Source: Cyanobacteriota bacterium
GTDB lineage: Bacteria > Cyanobacteriota > Vampirovibrionia > Gastranaerophilales > UBA9971
DNA: 40,617 nt
Reading direction: 5' to 3'
Assembly: GCA_022703625.1 (NCBI GenBank)
Contig: JAKLDH010000010.1
Span: 1-40,617 of the forward strand
Position 1 is the first letter of the stretch. Each line of letters begins with the position of its first letter. Below the pieces are notes generated by a model. The model did not search any database and had not been told where the DNA came from. It saw nothing but the letters and a program-made list of their open reading frames with translations. The translations under genes were made by a program, and so were the position numbers. This document shows, piece by piece, positions 15,937 to 26,013 of the stretch.

Positions 15937-17103
15937 CTAATGCGTCATCACATAAACCAGGGTTTCGCATATCTGTTTAAAATTAACGTTTTTAATGATT
16001 TTAGCTGATCTGTTGCCAAATTCCTCAGCATTATCAAAGGTTTTAAGAATTTTTTGCGCCAACTCGTCATTATTGCTTAAATTGTAAACATAACCGTTAT
16101 AACCATCTCTAACAAGGCTGTTAGCGCAGCCAACCCTGTCAGAAACTATTATAGGCAAATTAAAGTTCATTGCCTCATTTACAACAAGCCCCCAGGGCTC
16201 AAAGCTGGAAGGCAATACAAATATATCGGCAATTGTATAAAGCATTGAAAGTCTGTTAAATTTCTGAAAAGGAATTAATTTAATATGATTGTTTAAATTC
16301 ATCTCTGAAATTCTTTCTGCAAGTTGTTTTTCCAGATCGCCTCCTCCTGCAAGCAGAAATTTAAAAGGAAAATTACACAATGTTTTTAATTTTTCCGCTG
16401 TTGTCAATAAACTGAACAGATTTTTTTCGTTGACAAATCTTCCAACATATAAAATTATTTTTTCTTCTTCTTTTAATCCAAGTTTTTTCTTTATAAAATT
16501 CCTTTTTTTCCTAAATTTTATATAATTATTTCTGTATTTTTCATTATTAATTGGCGATAAAGCAGTAAAAGTATTAGCTTTAGGATTAAAATTTAAAATA
16601 AGTTCCTTTACCTGAGTACCGTAAGCTATAAATTTATCAAAAATTTTATCGTTAATATAAATCTTTTTAAACAATTTTTTAACAAAAGTATTTGTAGTAT
16701 GGAAAGAATTTTGTTCCCACAAAACAGTTTCAACTTTTGAAAATTTAGCCGCAAAAGCAAGCGTCGGACCGACAAATCTTGTTCCTCCCTTAAAAATAAT
16801 AATGTCATATTTGTTTCTTAACGCTTCCAGAATAACGCTGAAACCGCCAATATAGATGAACCTGTTTTTGCCGGGCTGTTTTAACATGTGAACGTCTTTG
16901 ATTATTTCATAGTTGTAATTTGAAGTTTTTAAAAAATCCAAATCCCATTTTCTATCCGGTTCATTATAAGCGCAAGCTTTTACCGTAAAATCAATTTCGC
17001 CAAAAGTTGACAAATGATTAAACAAATCATTTATATATGGAGATATGATGTTTGTAAAAAACAATATTTTCTTCTTTTTATTCATAAGTTTAGTATTTAT
17101 CAT
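15937..17103 (-). CDS. GT4-type (GT-B fold) glycosyltransferase
   Basis: 388 aa. The C-terminal half has the glycosyltransferase family 1/4 pattern: ILYVGRFVNEKNLFSLL (about residue 215), LLAGGGDLEKQL, then PSSFEPWGLVVNEAMNFNLP with the EX7E-type glutamates and VSDRVGCANSLV. The N-terminal half carries the acceptor-binding domain (FFTNIISPYINDLFNHL). It would transfer a sugar from a nucleotide donor to a lipid-linked polysaccharide at the inner membrane face. A second Met six codons in (MNKKKKILFF) is an equally likely start, as neither has a good Shine-Dalgarno. It lies 68 bp after the flippase gene. Confidence 0.9.
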   Translation of the reverse strand: MINTKLMNKKKKILFFTNIISPYINDLFNHLSTFGEIDFTVKACAYNEPDRKWDLDFLKTSNYNYEIIKDVHMLKQPGKNRFIYIGGFSVILEALRNKYDIIIFKGGTRFVGPTLAFAAKFSKVETVLWEQNSFHTTNTFVKKLFKKIYINDKIFDKFIAYGTQVKELILNFNPKANTFTALSPINNEKYRNNYIKFRKKRNFIKKKLGLKEEEKIILYVGRFVNEKNLFSLLTTAEKLKTLCNFPFKFLLAGGGDLEKQLAERISEMNLNNHIKLIPFQKFNRLSMLYTIADIFVLPSSFEPWGLVVNEAMNFNLPIIVSDRVGCANSLVRDGYNGYVYNLSNNDELAQKILKTFDNAEEFGNRSAKIIKNVNFKQICETLVYVMTH

Positions 17104-17170
17104 TTTTGTAAAAAATTTCTATAGCCGCTTTAATACTTCTGTTTGGCAATAAATTATCGGCTCATTTCTT

Positions 17171-18514
17171 TTAATTTGAAGTTAAAATTTTAAACGAAAC
17201 AAAAGTGTTGATTAAAAATTCAATAAATATTTTTATAAGCATCGCAACAGCTGCGCCGGTTAAGCCCCAATAGTTCAATAAAATAATAAAAAGCGGAATA
17301 TAATAAATTAACTGGGCAAATTTGATTTTAGCCGTTAAATCTGATCTTCCGACAGATTGTATAACATTAACCGGAATTGGATTTAAACAATTTAACATTG
17401 TAAACAGCGCAAGTATTTGAGCGATTTTATAACTTTTTTGAGCAAAACTTTCATTTATCCACAACGCTAAAAGCGGTTCTGAAAATAAATATATAATTAT
17501 TACAGGTAAAATTATAATTGCTAAAACAACTAAAGTTACCCTTTTATAAAGAGCTAATGTTCTTTTTTTATTAGAAGCGGCTTCAAAGCTAAATGCGGGA
17601 AACATCACCTGCAAAAAGCTGAAACTTATTACATTCATTCTTTTAAGAACGTCAAAAGGGGTGTTAAAATATGCAATTACTGACGCTGTAAGCATAAAAG
17701 TCATTACAAAACGCTCAAGGAGATTTAAAAGAGGATTTATTACATTACTAAGCGTTAGCCAGCTCCCAAAAGTTAAGAGTGGAGTTAAAATTCTTTTTTT
17801 TAGCTGAATTTTTCCCCAAACTGAGCCTATTAGCTTTTTACAACTTATAAACATAGCTAATAAAGCTCCAAATCTAATTAAAGCCAACACTAAAATGACA
17901 TAAGCCAAATTTGTAGTGAATTGAAGAACAATTACAGGAGATAAATAGTTTAACAGAGCAAGAGGAACAGTAATTGAATTAATCAACGCAAATTTTTGAT
18001 ATGAGGCTAAAACGCCTTCTATTGCCGCTATTACAATAAAAGCAGGAAGGCATATACATAATATTTTCAATGCGACAACTGTTTCAGCGGAATAAACAGC
18101 TGAAACCTTTAATATATTGTTGGTAATAAACTCTGAACTAAAAAATAAGGCTAATGAGCCTATACAAGAAGGGATAAAAAGCGTAAAAAGCCCTGTCCAT
18201 ACGATATACGGAATTTCATCGGTTTCATTAAGTCCAAGTTTTTTAGAAACCAGTTGTGTAAGGGCATTACCGAGCCCCAGGTCTAAAATCCCTGCCTGAC
18301 TGATTATTATCCAGATAATCGATAAAATTCCAAATTTTTCGACTCCAAGCCCCGTTATTATATACGGAATTGTAATCACTGCAACAAATATCGGCAAAAT
18401 TTTAGATAAAAAATTTATAATTATATTTTTTTTTAAAATAGTTATGTCTGTTAGATTTTTAATTTTTTCAACGGTTATTTCCTTATCAGGATTTATTATA
18501 TTTTCATCAGTCAT
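17171..18514 (-). CDS. Polysaccharide flippase (Wzx/MATE-like)
   Basis: 447 aa of largely hydrophobic sequence with about 12-14 membrane helices from residue 31 on. The N-terminal part NIIINFLSKILPIFVAVITI followed by LGVEKFGILSIIWIIISQAG and LDLGLGNALTQLVSKKLG is characteristic of the polysaccharide transporter/MOP superfamily that flips undecaprenyl-linked repeat units to the periplasm. The first 30 residues are polar and cytosolic. It is first of the three-gene surface polysaccharide operon. No polymerase (Wzy) or chain-length gene is present, so the cluster is small. Confidence 0.9.
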   Translation of the reverse strand: MTDENIINPDKEITVEKIKNLTDITILKKNIIINFLSKILPIFVAVITIPYIITGLGVEKFGILSIIWIIISQAGILDLGLGNALTQLVSKKLGLNETDEIPYIVWTGLFTLFIPSCIGSLALFFSSEFITNNILKVSAVYSAETVVALKILCICLPAFIVIAAIEGVLASYQKFALINSITVPLALLNYLSPVIVLQFTTNLAYVILVLALIRFGALLAMFISCKKLIGSVWGKIQLKKRILTPLLTFGSWLTLSNVINPLLNLLERFVMTFMLTASVIAYFNTPFDVLKRMNVISFSFLQVMFPAFSFEAASNKKRTLALYKRVTLVVLAIIILPVIIIYLFSEPLLALWINESFAQKSYKIAQILALFTMLNCLNPIPVNVIQSVGRSDLTAKIKFAQLIYYIPLFIILLNYWGLTGAAVAMLIKIFIEFLINTFVSFKILTSN

Positions 18515-18598
18515 TTTTATAAATGCCCCATTTGCTATTTAATCTTGAAATTTTACTGTATTATAGTTGTTAATTTTTTTTTACTAACCAGTTGGCTA

Positions 18599-18740
18599 TA
18601 CCAAGTTGCAATCAAAAGAGCACTGTTTTTTGATAAGGTTTTTACCGGCTACGCCGGCAAAAACCTTATCAACTCTCCTTCCCCTCGATTGGGGAGGGGG
18701 CAGGGCTATAGATATTAGCTTTTTAACAAATTAACGATTA
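18599..18740. repeat. Composite of truncated B2 and a D fragment
   Basis: The left part has the B terminus TACCAAGTTGCAATCAA and hairpin AAGGTTTTTACCGGC / GCCGGCAAAAACCTT, stopping at about 18703 without the right B terminus. It then joins CTATAGATATTAGCTTTTTA, a D segment otherwise found at 31116-31135. A deletion or recombination between a B and a D copy would explain it. Confidence 0.75.
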
Positions 18741-18760
18741 TTTTCTCAAAACAGAAAAGT

Positions 18761-20137
18761 TTATATTTTAACCCCTATAACCTTTTCAAGCCTTGCCAGA
18801 GCTGTATTGTAATCATAAAGAGCGGTATAATAAGCAAGCTTGGCATTTCTATGCGTTAATTCTGCGTCTTTAAGCTCGATAGGGTTTCCTACTCCCACTT
18901 CATAACGTCCTCTTGCAAGATTATAACTTTCTTCCGCCTGTTTTAAAGCTATTTCTGTAGCTGGAATAGTATTTTTTGCTTCAATAAAATTGATATATGT
19001 CTGTTTAACTTGAAAATAAAGATCATTCTGTAAGGATTGAGCCTCAGAACATTCTTTTTCATACAATGCTCTAGCCTCATTAACCTTTTTCTTTGTATGA
19101 TATGCGTTTAATACCGGCAAATCCAGCGCTATTCCCGCATTCCATCCCTCGTCTATTTTTGAATCAGTACTTGTATCTAAATGTTTAAGATTAAATCCTG
19201 AAAAACCTTCCAGCGAAGGCAAATAATCTTTTTTTGCAAGTCTGATTTCTTTTTTCGACGCTTCTACTTTAAGAGCGGCGGATTTATAATCCGGTCTATT
19301 CTCATACGCTGTTTTTATCAACTCTTCAAGCTCAAAATCGTGCTCTGTATAAGTCAATTGGTCTTTTAAATTATAAAACGGGGACTTAGGTAGACCCATT
19401 ACATTATTTAAGCTCGCAAAAGCTATGCTTACATTATTTTTAGCCTTAATAAGTTCCAGCTCCGCATTGCTAAGATTGACTTCTGCGGTCATCATATCAA
19501 TTTTTGGCTTCGTTCCTATTTCATAAAAAGCTTTTGTCTGTTCCAAATGCTTTTTATACTTGTCTACAGCTTCTTTTATAACTTCTTGTTTATGAAAAGC
19601 AAGAAGCAGCTTAAAATATGACTGTTTTACATTAAATACAATATCATTTATAACAGTCCTAAGATCGGCTTCAGTAGCATTAAAATGGGTTTTTTGGATG
19701 TCTATATTAGTTGTGGTCTTTCCGAAGTCGTAAATCAGCTGGGTAATTCCAATATTGACAATGCTAAAAGTGTTTGTATTATTGTCAAGACTTGTTGTTA
19801 TAGTATTAGGATTGGTAACAGAGTAACCGTTTGAGATGTTAAATCTCGGGAAATAATCGGCTTTAGCCATTCCTATCCGGTTTTGAAAAGCTTCTGTATT
19901 ACTAATAGCGGCTTTGATCGTTGGATTGTTAGAAATAGCTATTTTTAAACAGTTATCCAGTGTTAAATACTGATTTTCTTCTATGCCACTTTCAATAACT
20001 CTTGTAATTTCGTCTTTATGCTCTTCTATTTGCTTTTCTGCTGATTTAATATCTTCTTTTTTAGCGTTTACCGGCATGGAATAAGCGATAAAAACAGTTA
20101 AAATCAGTAATAATAATGATTTATAATTCTTTATCAT
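18761..20137 (-). CDS. TolC-family outer membrane efflux channel
   Basis: 458 aa with an N-terminal signal peptide ([20 protein letters not shown], cleaved after NAK or VNA). The body shows the two internal repeats of the outer-membrane efflux protein family: [20 protein letters not shown] near residue 58 and [20 protein letters not shown] near 265, long coiled-coil helices, and [20 protein letters not shown] near the C-terminus. It forms the outer-membrane exit duct for the RND pump encoded upstream. Its start (GAGGAG seven bases upstream) overlaps the RND stop by 17 bp, so translation is coupled. A typical Gram-negative (diderm) envelope is implied. Confidence 0.93.
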   Translation of the reverse strand: MIKNYKSLLLLILTVFIAYSMPVNAKKEDIKSAEKQIEEHKDEITRVIESGIEENQYLTLDNCLKIAISNNPTIKAAISNTEAFQNRIGMAKADYFPRFNISNGYSVTNPNTITTSLDNNTNTFSIVNIGITQLIYDFGKTTTNIDIQKTHFNATEADLRTVINDIVFNVKQSYFKLLLAFHKQEVIKEAVDKYKKHLEQTKAFYEIGTKPKIDMMTAEVNLSNAELELIKAKNNVSIAFASLNNVMGLPKSPFYNLKDQLTYTEHDFELEELIKTAYENRPDYKSAALKVEASKKEIRLAKKDYLPSLEGFSGFNLKHLDTSTDSKIDEGWNAGIALDLPVLNAYHTKKKVNEARALYEKECSEAQSLQNDLYFQVKQTYINFIEAKNTIPATEIALKQAEESYNLARGRYEVGVGNPIELKDAELTHRNAKLAYYTALYDYNTALARLEKVIGVKI

Positions 20138-23100
20138 GGATTAACTCCTCATTTTGACCCGAATTAGAGCTTGTAAGCAACTTGCGTTTTCTATGTTTTT
20201 CTTTAATATTTTCAATTATAGTGTAAAATGCAGGAACTAAAGCCGTACCTATTAATGTTGCGGCTATCATTCCTCCAAAAACAGTATTTCCTATTGAATG
20301 TCTGGCTCCTGCTCCAGCTCCTGTAGCTATTACAAGAGGTATTATGCTAAAAATAAACGTAAGAGATGTCATTACAATTGCCCTAAACCTAAGTTTTGCC
20401 GCTGACAATGCAGCATCTGCCGCACTAAAGCCATATTCTTCCCGCTGGGTTTTAGCAAATTCAATAATAAGGATGGCATTTTTTGTCGCCATACCAACAA
20501 GCATAATAAGTCCAACCTGACAATATAAATCAAGACTCATCCCTGCAATCATTTGCGCCACCAAGCCGCCTATAACAGCAATAGGAGCAATTAATATAAC
20601 CCCGAAAGGCAACGTCCAGCTTTCATATAAAGCTACAAGAAAAAGATAAACAAAAACCAGCGACAATAGCAATACATATATCGTTTGCCCGCTTGCTTCG
20701 ACCTCCTGCCTTGCTGTTCCAGACCATTCATAGGAAGTGTCAGAAGGAAGAACAATTTCAGCAAGGTTTTTCATTGATTCAAGAGCTTCTCCTGAACTTA
20801 CACCCATAGCGGAGCTGCCATTTATTGCTAATGATCTAAACATATTGAATCTGCTTAGTTTTTGAGGACCAACCGTAGATTCAACAGTAACTAAAGCGCT
20901 TAAAGGCACCATTTCGCCTCTGTTATTTCTAACATACAGGCTTGTAATATCTTCAATATTATCTCTATATTTTGTATCTGCCTGAATTTTTACCTGAAAA
21001 ACCCGTCCCAATTTATTAAAATCATTAGCATAAGCTGAACCAAACTGCGCGCTAAGAGCAGAGAAGATATCTTTAATGTTTACTCCCTGAGCAAGAGCTT
21101 TTTCTTGATCAACATTAATGTATAACTGCGGCATATTTGCCTGAAAAGTAGTAAATACACGTTCAAGCTTTGGATTTTGGCTTGCTGCGCCGATAAGTTT
21201 CCAGGCGGCATCGGCAAGATATTGCGGCGAATTATCGCCCCTGTCCTGAAGCTGGAACTCAAATCCGCCGAACATCCCTAGCCCTGGGATTGCAGGAGGA
21301 GTAAAAGCAAAAATTTGAGCTTCGTTAATCATAAAAAATTGTTTTTGAAGCCGTCCTATAACTGCTTGTGAAGAGTATTCCACGCCTGGTCTTTCTTCCC
21401 ATTTTTTCATATCTCCAATTACCAGGCAGGTATTAGACCCTCCCCAGCCTGGAACCACCACTATTTTATTGATTTCAGGAGTATTTTTAAATATTTCCTC
21501 CACTTTGCGAGCCACTTTATCAGTTCTCATCAGAGAAGCTCCTTCAGGCAACTGGATTTGCGCCATAATAAATCCCTGGTCTTCTTCCGGCAAAAAGCCT
21601 GTAGGCATAATTTTAAACATTAATAAAATTCCCGCAACCAGTCCAGCCAATATTATCAAGGTTAATGAGGATTTTTTTATAAGCGATGCAGATAATTTTA
21701 AATATTTTCCCTTAAAGTCTTCAAAAGCTTTATTAAAGATATTCCAGAAATTTAAAGTTACTTTATCTTTTGTTTGAGCTTTTAACAGGATTCCACAAAG
21801 AGCAGGAGATAATGTTAAAGCGACTAATGCGGAAATTGAAACTGAAATCGAAATAGTAACGGCAAATTGTTTATACATTTTTCCTACAATCCCTGGCACC
21901 ATTGCAACAGGAACAAAAACTGCCAGAAGAACAAGAGTTGTGGCGATAATCGCCCCGCTTACTTCTTTCATCGTTTTAAAAGCGGCTTCTTTGGGGGGCA
22001 AACCGTTTGATAAATGCCTTTGCGCATTCTCAATAACAATAATAGCGTCGTCTACAACGATACCAATAGCAAGAACTAGTCCAAACAAGGTAAAAGTGTT
22101 TATCGAATAATCAAAAAGCTTTAAAAATGCGAATGTTCCAACAATTGAAACTGGAATTGCAAGTACAGGTATTAATGTAGCTCTTGCGTTCTGCAAAAAG
22201 ACATAAATTATTAGCGTAACCAGAAGTAATGCTGCAAAAAAGGTTATAAACACTTCTTCAACAGCAGCTTCAACATAACCGGCGGCGTCATAAACAATGC
22301 CTGTGGTCATTCCTTCCGGCAGGCGTTTATTTATTTCTGCCAATTCTGATTTTATAGATTTTACAACCTGCAAAAGGTTAGCGTCTGCAAGCTGATTGAC
22401 CGCTATCGCAACTGTATTGTCCCCATTTACTCGTGAAAACACTCCATAATTTGAAGAACCCAGCTCTACTCTTGCAATATCTTTTATTTTAACATAAGAA
22501 CCAGTGCTATTAGCTCTTATAATAATATTTTCAAACTCAACAGGCTCTTTAAACCTGCCTTTAGTCCTGATAATAAACTCAAATTGCTGATCGGAAGGCG
22601 AAGGATAAGAACCTACAGTTCCCGCAGGGACTTCTATATTTTGTGATCTGATTGCCTCCATAACATCACTTGCAGTGATTCCCAGATTCGCCATTTTAAG
22701 AGGATTCAACCATATCCTCATTCCATAATCTCTATCTCCGAAAATGCTTACTTCCCCAACGCCTGTAACTCTTGAAAGGACATCTTTTATATAAATTGAG
22801 GCATAATTGCTCATGTAAATTTCGTCATAGGAGTTATCAGGCGAACTTAAGGTAAATACTATAACACCAACCCCTCCTGTTCTTTCTTTTACAGCCAATC
22901 CCTGATCTCTAACCTCCTGTGGAAGTCTTGGAACGGCAAGATTTAATCTGTTTTGAACCCTAATCATTGCCATATCAGTATCTGTTCCAACTTTAAAATA
23001 GACATTTAAGCTATATCCACCGTTTGAACAACTAGATTCCATATAAATCATATCTTCTACGCCGTTAATTTCAGCTTCAATCGGCGCAGCAATAGTTTTT

Positions 23101-23276
23101 TCCACAACTTCAGCATTTGCCCCAGGATATGAAGCCCTAACGATAACCTGAGGAGGTGTTATTACAGGATATCTTTCTATCGGCAGAAAATAAAATCCTA
23201 TGATCCCAATTAAAACAATAACAAGCGATAATACAACTGAAAATCTGGGGCGTTTTATGAAAAAGTTACTGAACAT
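20121..23276 (-). CDS. RND multidrug efflux transporter (HAE1/AcrB family)
   Basis: 1051 aa from the ATG at 23276, which has GGAGG at ideal spacing; an earlier in-frame Met at 23321 lies inside the adaptor gene and is rejected. It opens [20 protein letters not shown] as in AcrB, with 12 helices and two large periplasmic loops. The proton-relay acidic pair is in [18 protein letters not shown] (helix 4, near residue 400) and the matching Lys is in [14 protein letters not shown] (helix 10). [10 protein letters not shown] and [12 protein letters not shown] are family motifs. It exports hydrophobic compounds by proton antiport with the adaptor and TolC-like channel of the same operon. Hydrophobic drug type is suggested; substrates are unknown. 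Confidence 0.96.
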   Translation of the reverse strand: MFSNFFIKRPRFSVVLSLVIVLIGIIGFYFLPIERYPVITPPQVIVRASYPGANAEVVEKTIAAPIEAEINGVEDMIYMESSCSNGGYSLNVYFKVGTDTDMAMIRVQNRLNLAVPRLPQEVRDQGLAVKERTGGVGVIVFTLSSPDNSYDEIYMSNYASIYIKDVLSRVTGVGEVSIFGDRDYGMRIWLNPLKMANLGITASDVMEAIRSQNIEVPAGTVGSYPSPSDQQFEFIIRTKGRFKEPVEFENIIIRANSTGSYVKIKDIARVELGSSNYGVFSRVNGDNTVAIAVNQLADANLLQVVKSIKSELAEINKRLPEGMTTGIVYDAAGYVEAAVEEVFITFFAALLLVTLIIYVFLQNARATLIPVLAIPVSIVGTFAFLKLFDYSINTFTLFGLVLAIGIVVDDAIIVIENAQRHLSNGLPPKEAAFKTMKEVSGAIIATTLVLLAVFVPVAMVPGIVGKMYKQFAVTISISVSISALVALTLSPALCGILLKAQTKDKVTLNFWNIFNKAFEDFKGKYLKLSASLIKKSSLTLIILAGLVAGILLMFKIMPTGFLPEEDQGFIMAQIQLPEGASLMRTDKVARKVEEIFKNTPEINKIVVVPGWGGSNTCLVIGDMKKWEERPGVEYSSQAVIGRLQKQFFMINEAQIFAFTPPAIPGLGMFGGFEFQLQDRGDNSPQYLADAAWKLIGAASQNPKLERVFTTFQANMPQLYINVDQEKALAQGVNIKDIFSALSAQFGSAYANDFNKLGRVFQVKIQADTKYRDNIEDITSLYVRNNRGEMVPLSALVTVESTVGPQKLSRFNMFRSLAINGSSAMGVSSGEALESMKNLAEIVLPSDTSYEWSGTARQEVEASGQTIYVLLLSLVFVYLFLVALYESWTLPFGVILIAPIAVIGGLVAQMIAGMSLDLYCQVGLIMLVGMATKNAILIIEFAKTQREEYGFSAADAALSAAKLRFRAIVMTSLTFIFSIIPLVIATGAGAGARHSIGNTVFGGMIAATLIGTALVPAFYTIIENIKEKHRKRKLLTSSNSGQNEELIHDKEL

Positions 23277-24426
23277 TTTTCGCCTCCGATTTAGCCGGTT
23301 GAAGTCCTTGCGGCGGAGCAAGCATTACTTCAACTCCTGGTCTTAAGCTTTGAAGTCCTTTCATAATAACTTTTTCTCCTTCAGTCAAACCTTCTTCCAC
23401 TATCCAGTCCTCTTTTATCTGTTTTCCCACTTTAATTCTACGAATTTCTGCCTTGTTTTCCTTATCCAATGTGTAAATATACTTGCCTTCAGTATCTTCC
23501 AGAACTGCCGATTGTGGAATAACAGTTTTTTTAACTTCTTTATCTTCTGACATAACTACATTTGCCATAGTTCCGGGTAATAATATCCCTTCCGGATTGC
23601 TGAATAAGGTTGTTATTTCTATTGTTCCTGTTGTTTCATCTACTTTATTATCATAAGAGTAGTATTTACCTTCAATTGGGTAAGCTGTTCCGTCTGAAAA
23701 TTCCAGCTTTATTTTATAATTATCAAGGCTTTTACCCTCCTTAGACAGCTTTAACCTAAGTTGCGTAAATTCATCAGCCGAAATATGATATTTTACATAT
23801 ATTGGATCAAGCTTTGAAATTGTAGTAAGAGCTCCTGTAGAAGGACCCACAAGGTTTCCTTCCGTAACAACTCCCCCAATTTTACCGCTTATAGGAGCAT
23901 AAATTCTTGTATGCTCCAGGCTATGACTGACTCTCTTTAAATTTGCATTCGCATATTCAAGAGCGGCTTTGCTTCTATCTCTTATTGCAAGTTTATTGTC
24001 ATATTCCGATTTGCTTATATAGTCTTTATCAACAAGCTCTTTTGCTCTTTCAAGGTTCTTTTGGCTTTCCCACAAAGTTGCTTTCATGTTTACAATGTCT
24101 GCTTTTGCCTGATACACTGTCGCCTCGTATTCATCAGGCTCTATTAAATATAACAGATCGCCCTTATTGACAATTGCGCCACGGGCAACATACTTTTTAA
24201 TAATATACCCGTCAACATGCGGGACTATTTGAACTTCTTCTTTAGCATCCACTCGTCCAATATATTCTTTTGATTCAGTAATATTTTTTCGCTCAACAGT
24301 TGCCAGAGTAACCATTGGAGAAGGCATTTTCATTCCTTGCCTTGCTTTGCCGCTAAAAAATAGCTGTTTTATCACAAAAAATGCTACTATTATTATAATT
24401 ATTGAAATAAAAATCTTTTTTTTCAT
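23266..24426 (-). CDS. RND efflux periplasmic adaptor (MFP, AcrA-like)
   Basis: 386 aa. The N-terminal helix ([20 protein letters not shown]) anchors it in the inner membrane; no lipobox Cys is seen. Then the barrel-sandwich/lipoyl domain ([40 protein letters not shown]) around an alpha-hairpin, and beta-barrel motifs ([40 protein letters not shown]). The ATG overlaps the regulator stop by 4 bp (ATGA) and the pump start overlaps this gene by 11 bp. It links pump and outer-membrane channel. Confidence 0.95.
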   Translation of the reverse strand: MKKKIFISIIIIIVAFFVIKQLFFSGKARQGMKMPSPMVTLATVERKNITESKEYIGRVDAKEEVQIVPHVDGYIIKKYVARGAIVNKGDLLYLIEPDEYEATVYQAKADIVNMKATLWESQKNLERAKELVDKDYISKSEYDNKLAIRDRSKAALEYANANLKRVSHSLEHTRIYAPISGKIGGVVTEGNLVGPSTGALTTISKLDPIYVKYHISADEFTQLRLKLSKEGKSLDNYKIKLEFSDGTAYPIEGKYYSYDNKVDETTGTIEITTLFSNPEGILLPGTMANVVMSEDKEVKKTVIPQSAVLEDTEGKYIYTLDKENKAEIRRIKVGKQIKEDWIVEEGLTEGEKVIMKGLQSLRPGVEVMLAPPQGLQPAKSEAKNVQ

Positions 24427-25070
24427 AATATATCCCCTTTTTCCTTTTTAATATGCTCTACGCCGGCAATTACAAAGCTTTTAGCTTGCTGTATAAATTT
24501 TTCCAGATATTCGTCATCCGGATTTTTTGTATTAAATAAAAGTAATTTCGCTTTTTCATGTATCCCAAATGAAGATATATGAGAGATTAAAAGATGTGTA
24601 CAGTAATTTAGCTCGAATTCATCGAGCTTATTGCCTGATAATTCCTTAAAAATATCTTTAATAAAGTCTAAATACTTTATTAAAGTGGTACTCATAGACT
24701 CCATAAGGAAATTATAATTATGTGAAACTTCTTTAGCTACAATTTTAAAGAACTTTCCTTGTTTTTCATCGCTAAAAACCGATCTGATGCGAGTTCTTAT
24801 CACTTCTTCAAGCTGTTGTTCCGGCGGCAGTAATTTAATTTTAGCCATTAAAAGGATTTCTTCAGTATCTTCATAGGTTTTTAGAATTACTTCCCTGAAA
24901 AGATTTTCCTTGCCTCCAAAATGGTAATTTATGGAAAGCTGGTATGTATCTGCTTTTTGACAGATTTCCCTGACAGTAGTGTTTTGATAACCTTTTGCCG
25001 CAAAGATTTCGCTTGCTACATCAATAATTTTTTCTTTTATACTTGCTTTTTCGTCTGAATTTTCAGTCAT
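24423..25070 (-). CDS. TetR/AcrR-family regulator, CecR-like
   Basis: 215 aa from the ATG at 25070; an upstream extension to 25202 is unlikely because it is not coding-like. Residues 9-60 form the TetR helix-turn-helix (KEKIIDVASEIFAAKGYQNT, TVREICQKADTYQLSINYHF, GGKENLFREVI). The C-terminal domain (KIVAKEVSHNYNFLMESM, DEFELNYCTHLLISHISSFG) resembles the CecR/YbiH type. It is first in the efflux operon and overlaps the adaptor gene, so it probably represses the whole operon and is relieved by a ligand. Confidence 0.92.
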   Translation of the reverse strand: MTENSDEKASIKEKIIDVASEIFAAKGYQNTTVREICQKADTYQLSINYHFGGKENLFREVILKTYEDTEEILLMAKIKLLPPEQQLEEVIRTRIRSVFSDEKQGKFFKIVAKEVSHNYNFLMESMSTTLIKYLDFIKDIFKELSGNKLDEFELNYCTHLLISHISSFGIHEKAKLLLFNTKNPDDEYLEKFIQQAKSFVIAGVEHIKKEKGDIL

Positions 25071-25077
25071 TATTTTA

Positions 25078-25089
25078 TATACTCGTATA
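25078..25089 (-). promoter_or_regulatory. Possible operator of the efflux operon
   Basis: The inverted repeat TATAC-TC-GTATA lies eight bases ahead of the TetR start, within an AT-rich promoter region. It is short and the surroundings are AT-rich, so the call is tentative. Confidence 0.35.
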
Positions 25090-25252
25090 ATATATAAATA
25101 TAAAACAAGTGTATTATTTTTTTTAAAAATTTGCAAGCGGTTTATATATCGATTCGCCATTAATGCCAATATCGGGCGGCGCAAGCTGATACTAAGTTGC
25201 AACCAATGTATATGTAAATAAAAATTTATTCCCCGCCAAAATTTTTAGGTTA

Positions 25253-25582
25253 TTAATCAAGTATAATCAAATCAGCATCGGGATTTGTTGAAGCGCTGGC
25301 ATTAGGCTGGGCAGTTACTGTAGAGCTTGCGCCGGATACAGTATTCTGTTGCTCGGCATTAGTGTTATTCTGAATTTGCTGAGCGTCTTTTGTTTTTAAA
25401 TATTTATCTAAAAGGTGTTTACCCACAACATTTACAGTTTCTTTTACAAGTTCTTTCATCAGTTCTTCCGAAAGACACAGTTTTTCAGCATTATTATGAA
25501 AATTATTTTCAGTTACAGCAAAAACAGCGTTGTTTAAAGTTAAAACTAATGCAAAAAATACAACTTTAACTTTCTTTTTCAT
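25253..25582 (-). CDS. Small secreted protein, 109 aa
   Basis: Signal peptide MKKKVKVVFFALVLTLNNAV ending with a probable cleavage site FA|V or FAV|T. The mature part has an amphipathic helical region (KLCLSEELMKELVKETVNVV GKH, residues 34-58) and a low-complexity Gln/Asn/Ala/Ser tail (TAQPNASASTNPDADLIILD). GGGAG lies upstream of the ATG. No family was recognised. It lies upstream of the efflux operon in the same direction but 180 bp away, with its own leader. Confidence 0.65.
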   Translation of the reverse strand: MKKKVKVVFFALVLTLNNAVFAVTENNFHNNAEKLCLSEELMKELVKETVNVVGKHLLDKYLKTKDAQQIQNNTNAEQQNTVSGASSTVTAQPNASASTNPDADLIILD

Positions 25583-25715
25583 TACAAACTCCCAATTATT
25601 TTTGTTTTTATCATGTTAGGTATTATTGTATTATTTTGTTTTTATAAAAACAAGAAAAATTTTTTTTTAATACTGTTTTTATAGTAGAAATTGAAAATTA
25701 TAGATATCTAAAGAT

Positions 25716-25893
25716 TATACCAATCTCAATAAGTTTTCGTTAAATGGTTAAAAAGCTGATACCTACAGCCCGCGCGCCCTGCGGGCGGCGCGGGCTGAGT
25801 AAGGATGTAGCGGGAGTTTCGGCGAAGCCGAAACTCCCGCTAATTAAGACTTTACAAAAACAGACTTTTTTATTTAACGATTTCTTTTCTTAC
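25716..25893. repeat. Repeat D4, uninterrupted
   Basis: Starts TATACCAATCTCAATAAG, with TTAA at the site that C2 occupies in D2. Two hairpins follow: CAGCCCGCGCGCCC type (25766-25796) and GCGGGAGTTTCGG / CCGAAACTCCCGC (25808-25841). It ends TTTACAAAAACAGACTTTTT then CGATTTCTTTT. Confidence 0.8.
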
Positions 25894-25927
25894 TGCATAA
25901 CCCCAGCAAGGCATTAGCTCAAGAATA

Positions 25928-26010
25928 TAAGCGGGCGTTTCGGCAAAACCGAAACGCCCGCTATTTAAGATTTTACAGAAATTAGCTTTTTCTTTTCCGA
26001 TTTCTTTCGA
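25928..26010. repeat. Repeat D5, right half only
   Basis: A single hairpin GCGGGCGTTTCGG / CCGAAACGCCCGC followed by the D right arm (TTTACAGAAATTAGC, CCGATTTCTTT). The left half and first hairpin are missing. It stops four bases before the hydrolase stop codon. Confidence 0.72.
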
Positions 26011-26013
26011 TGA

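Larger units (their letters stand above)
25583..26013. other. Intergenic region with repeats D4 and D5
   Basis: No gene. It holds the promoter of the 109-residue gene and two tandem D-type repeats, which probably also terminate the glycoside hydrolase transcript entering from the right. Confidence 0.5.

Noticed and set aside
17104-17170. Short frame ending LLPNRSIKAAIEIFYKND between flippase and glycosyltransferase
   Set aside because: It looks like the last codons of a lost glycosyltransferase, but only about 23 codons are open after a stop; too short to support.
25071-25202. N-terminal extension of the TetR regulator
   Set aside because: It covers the AT-rich promoter and probable operator, and the TetR domain begins right after the ATG at 25070.
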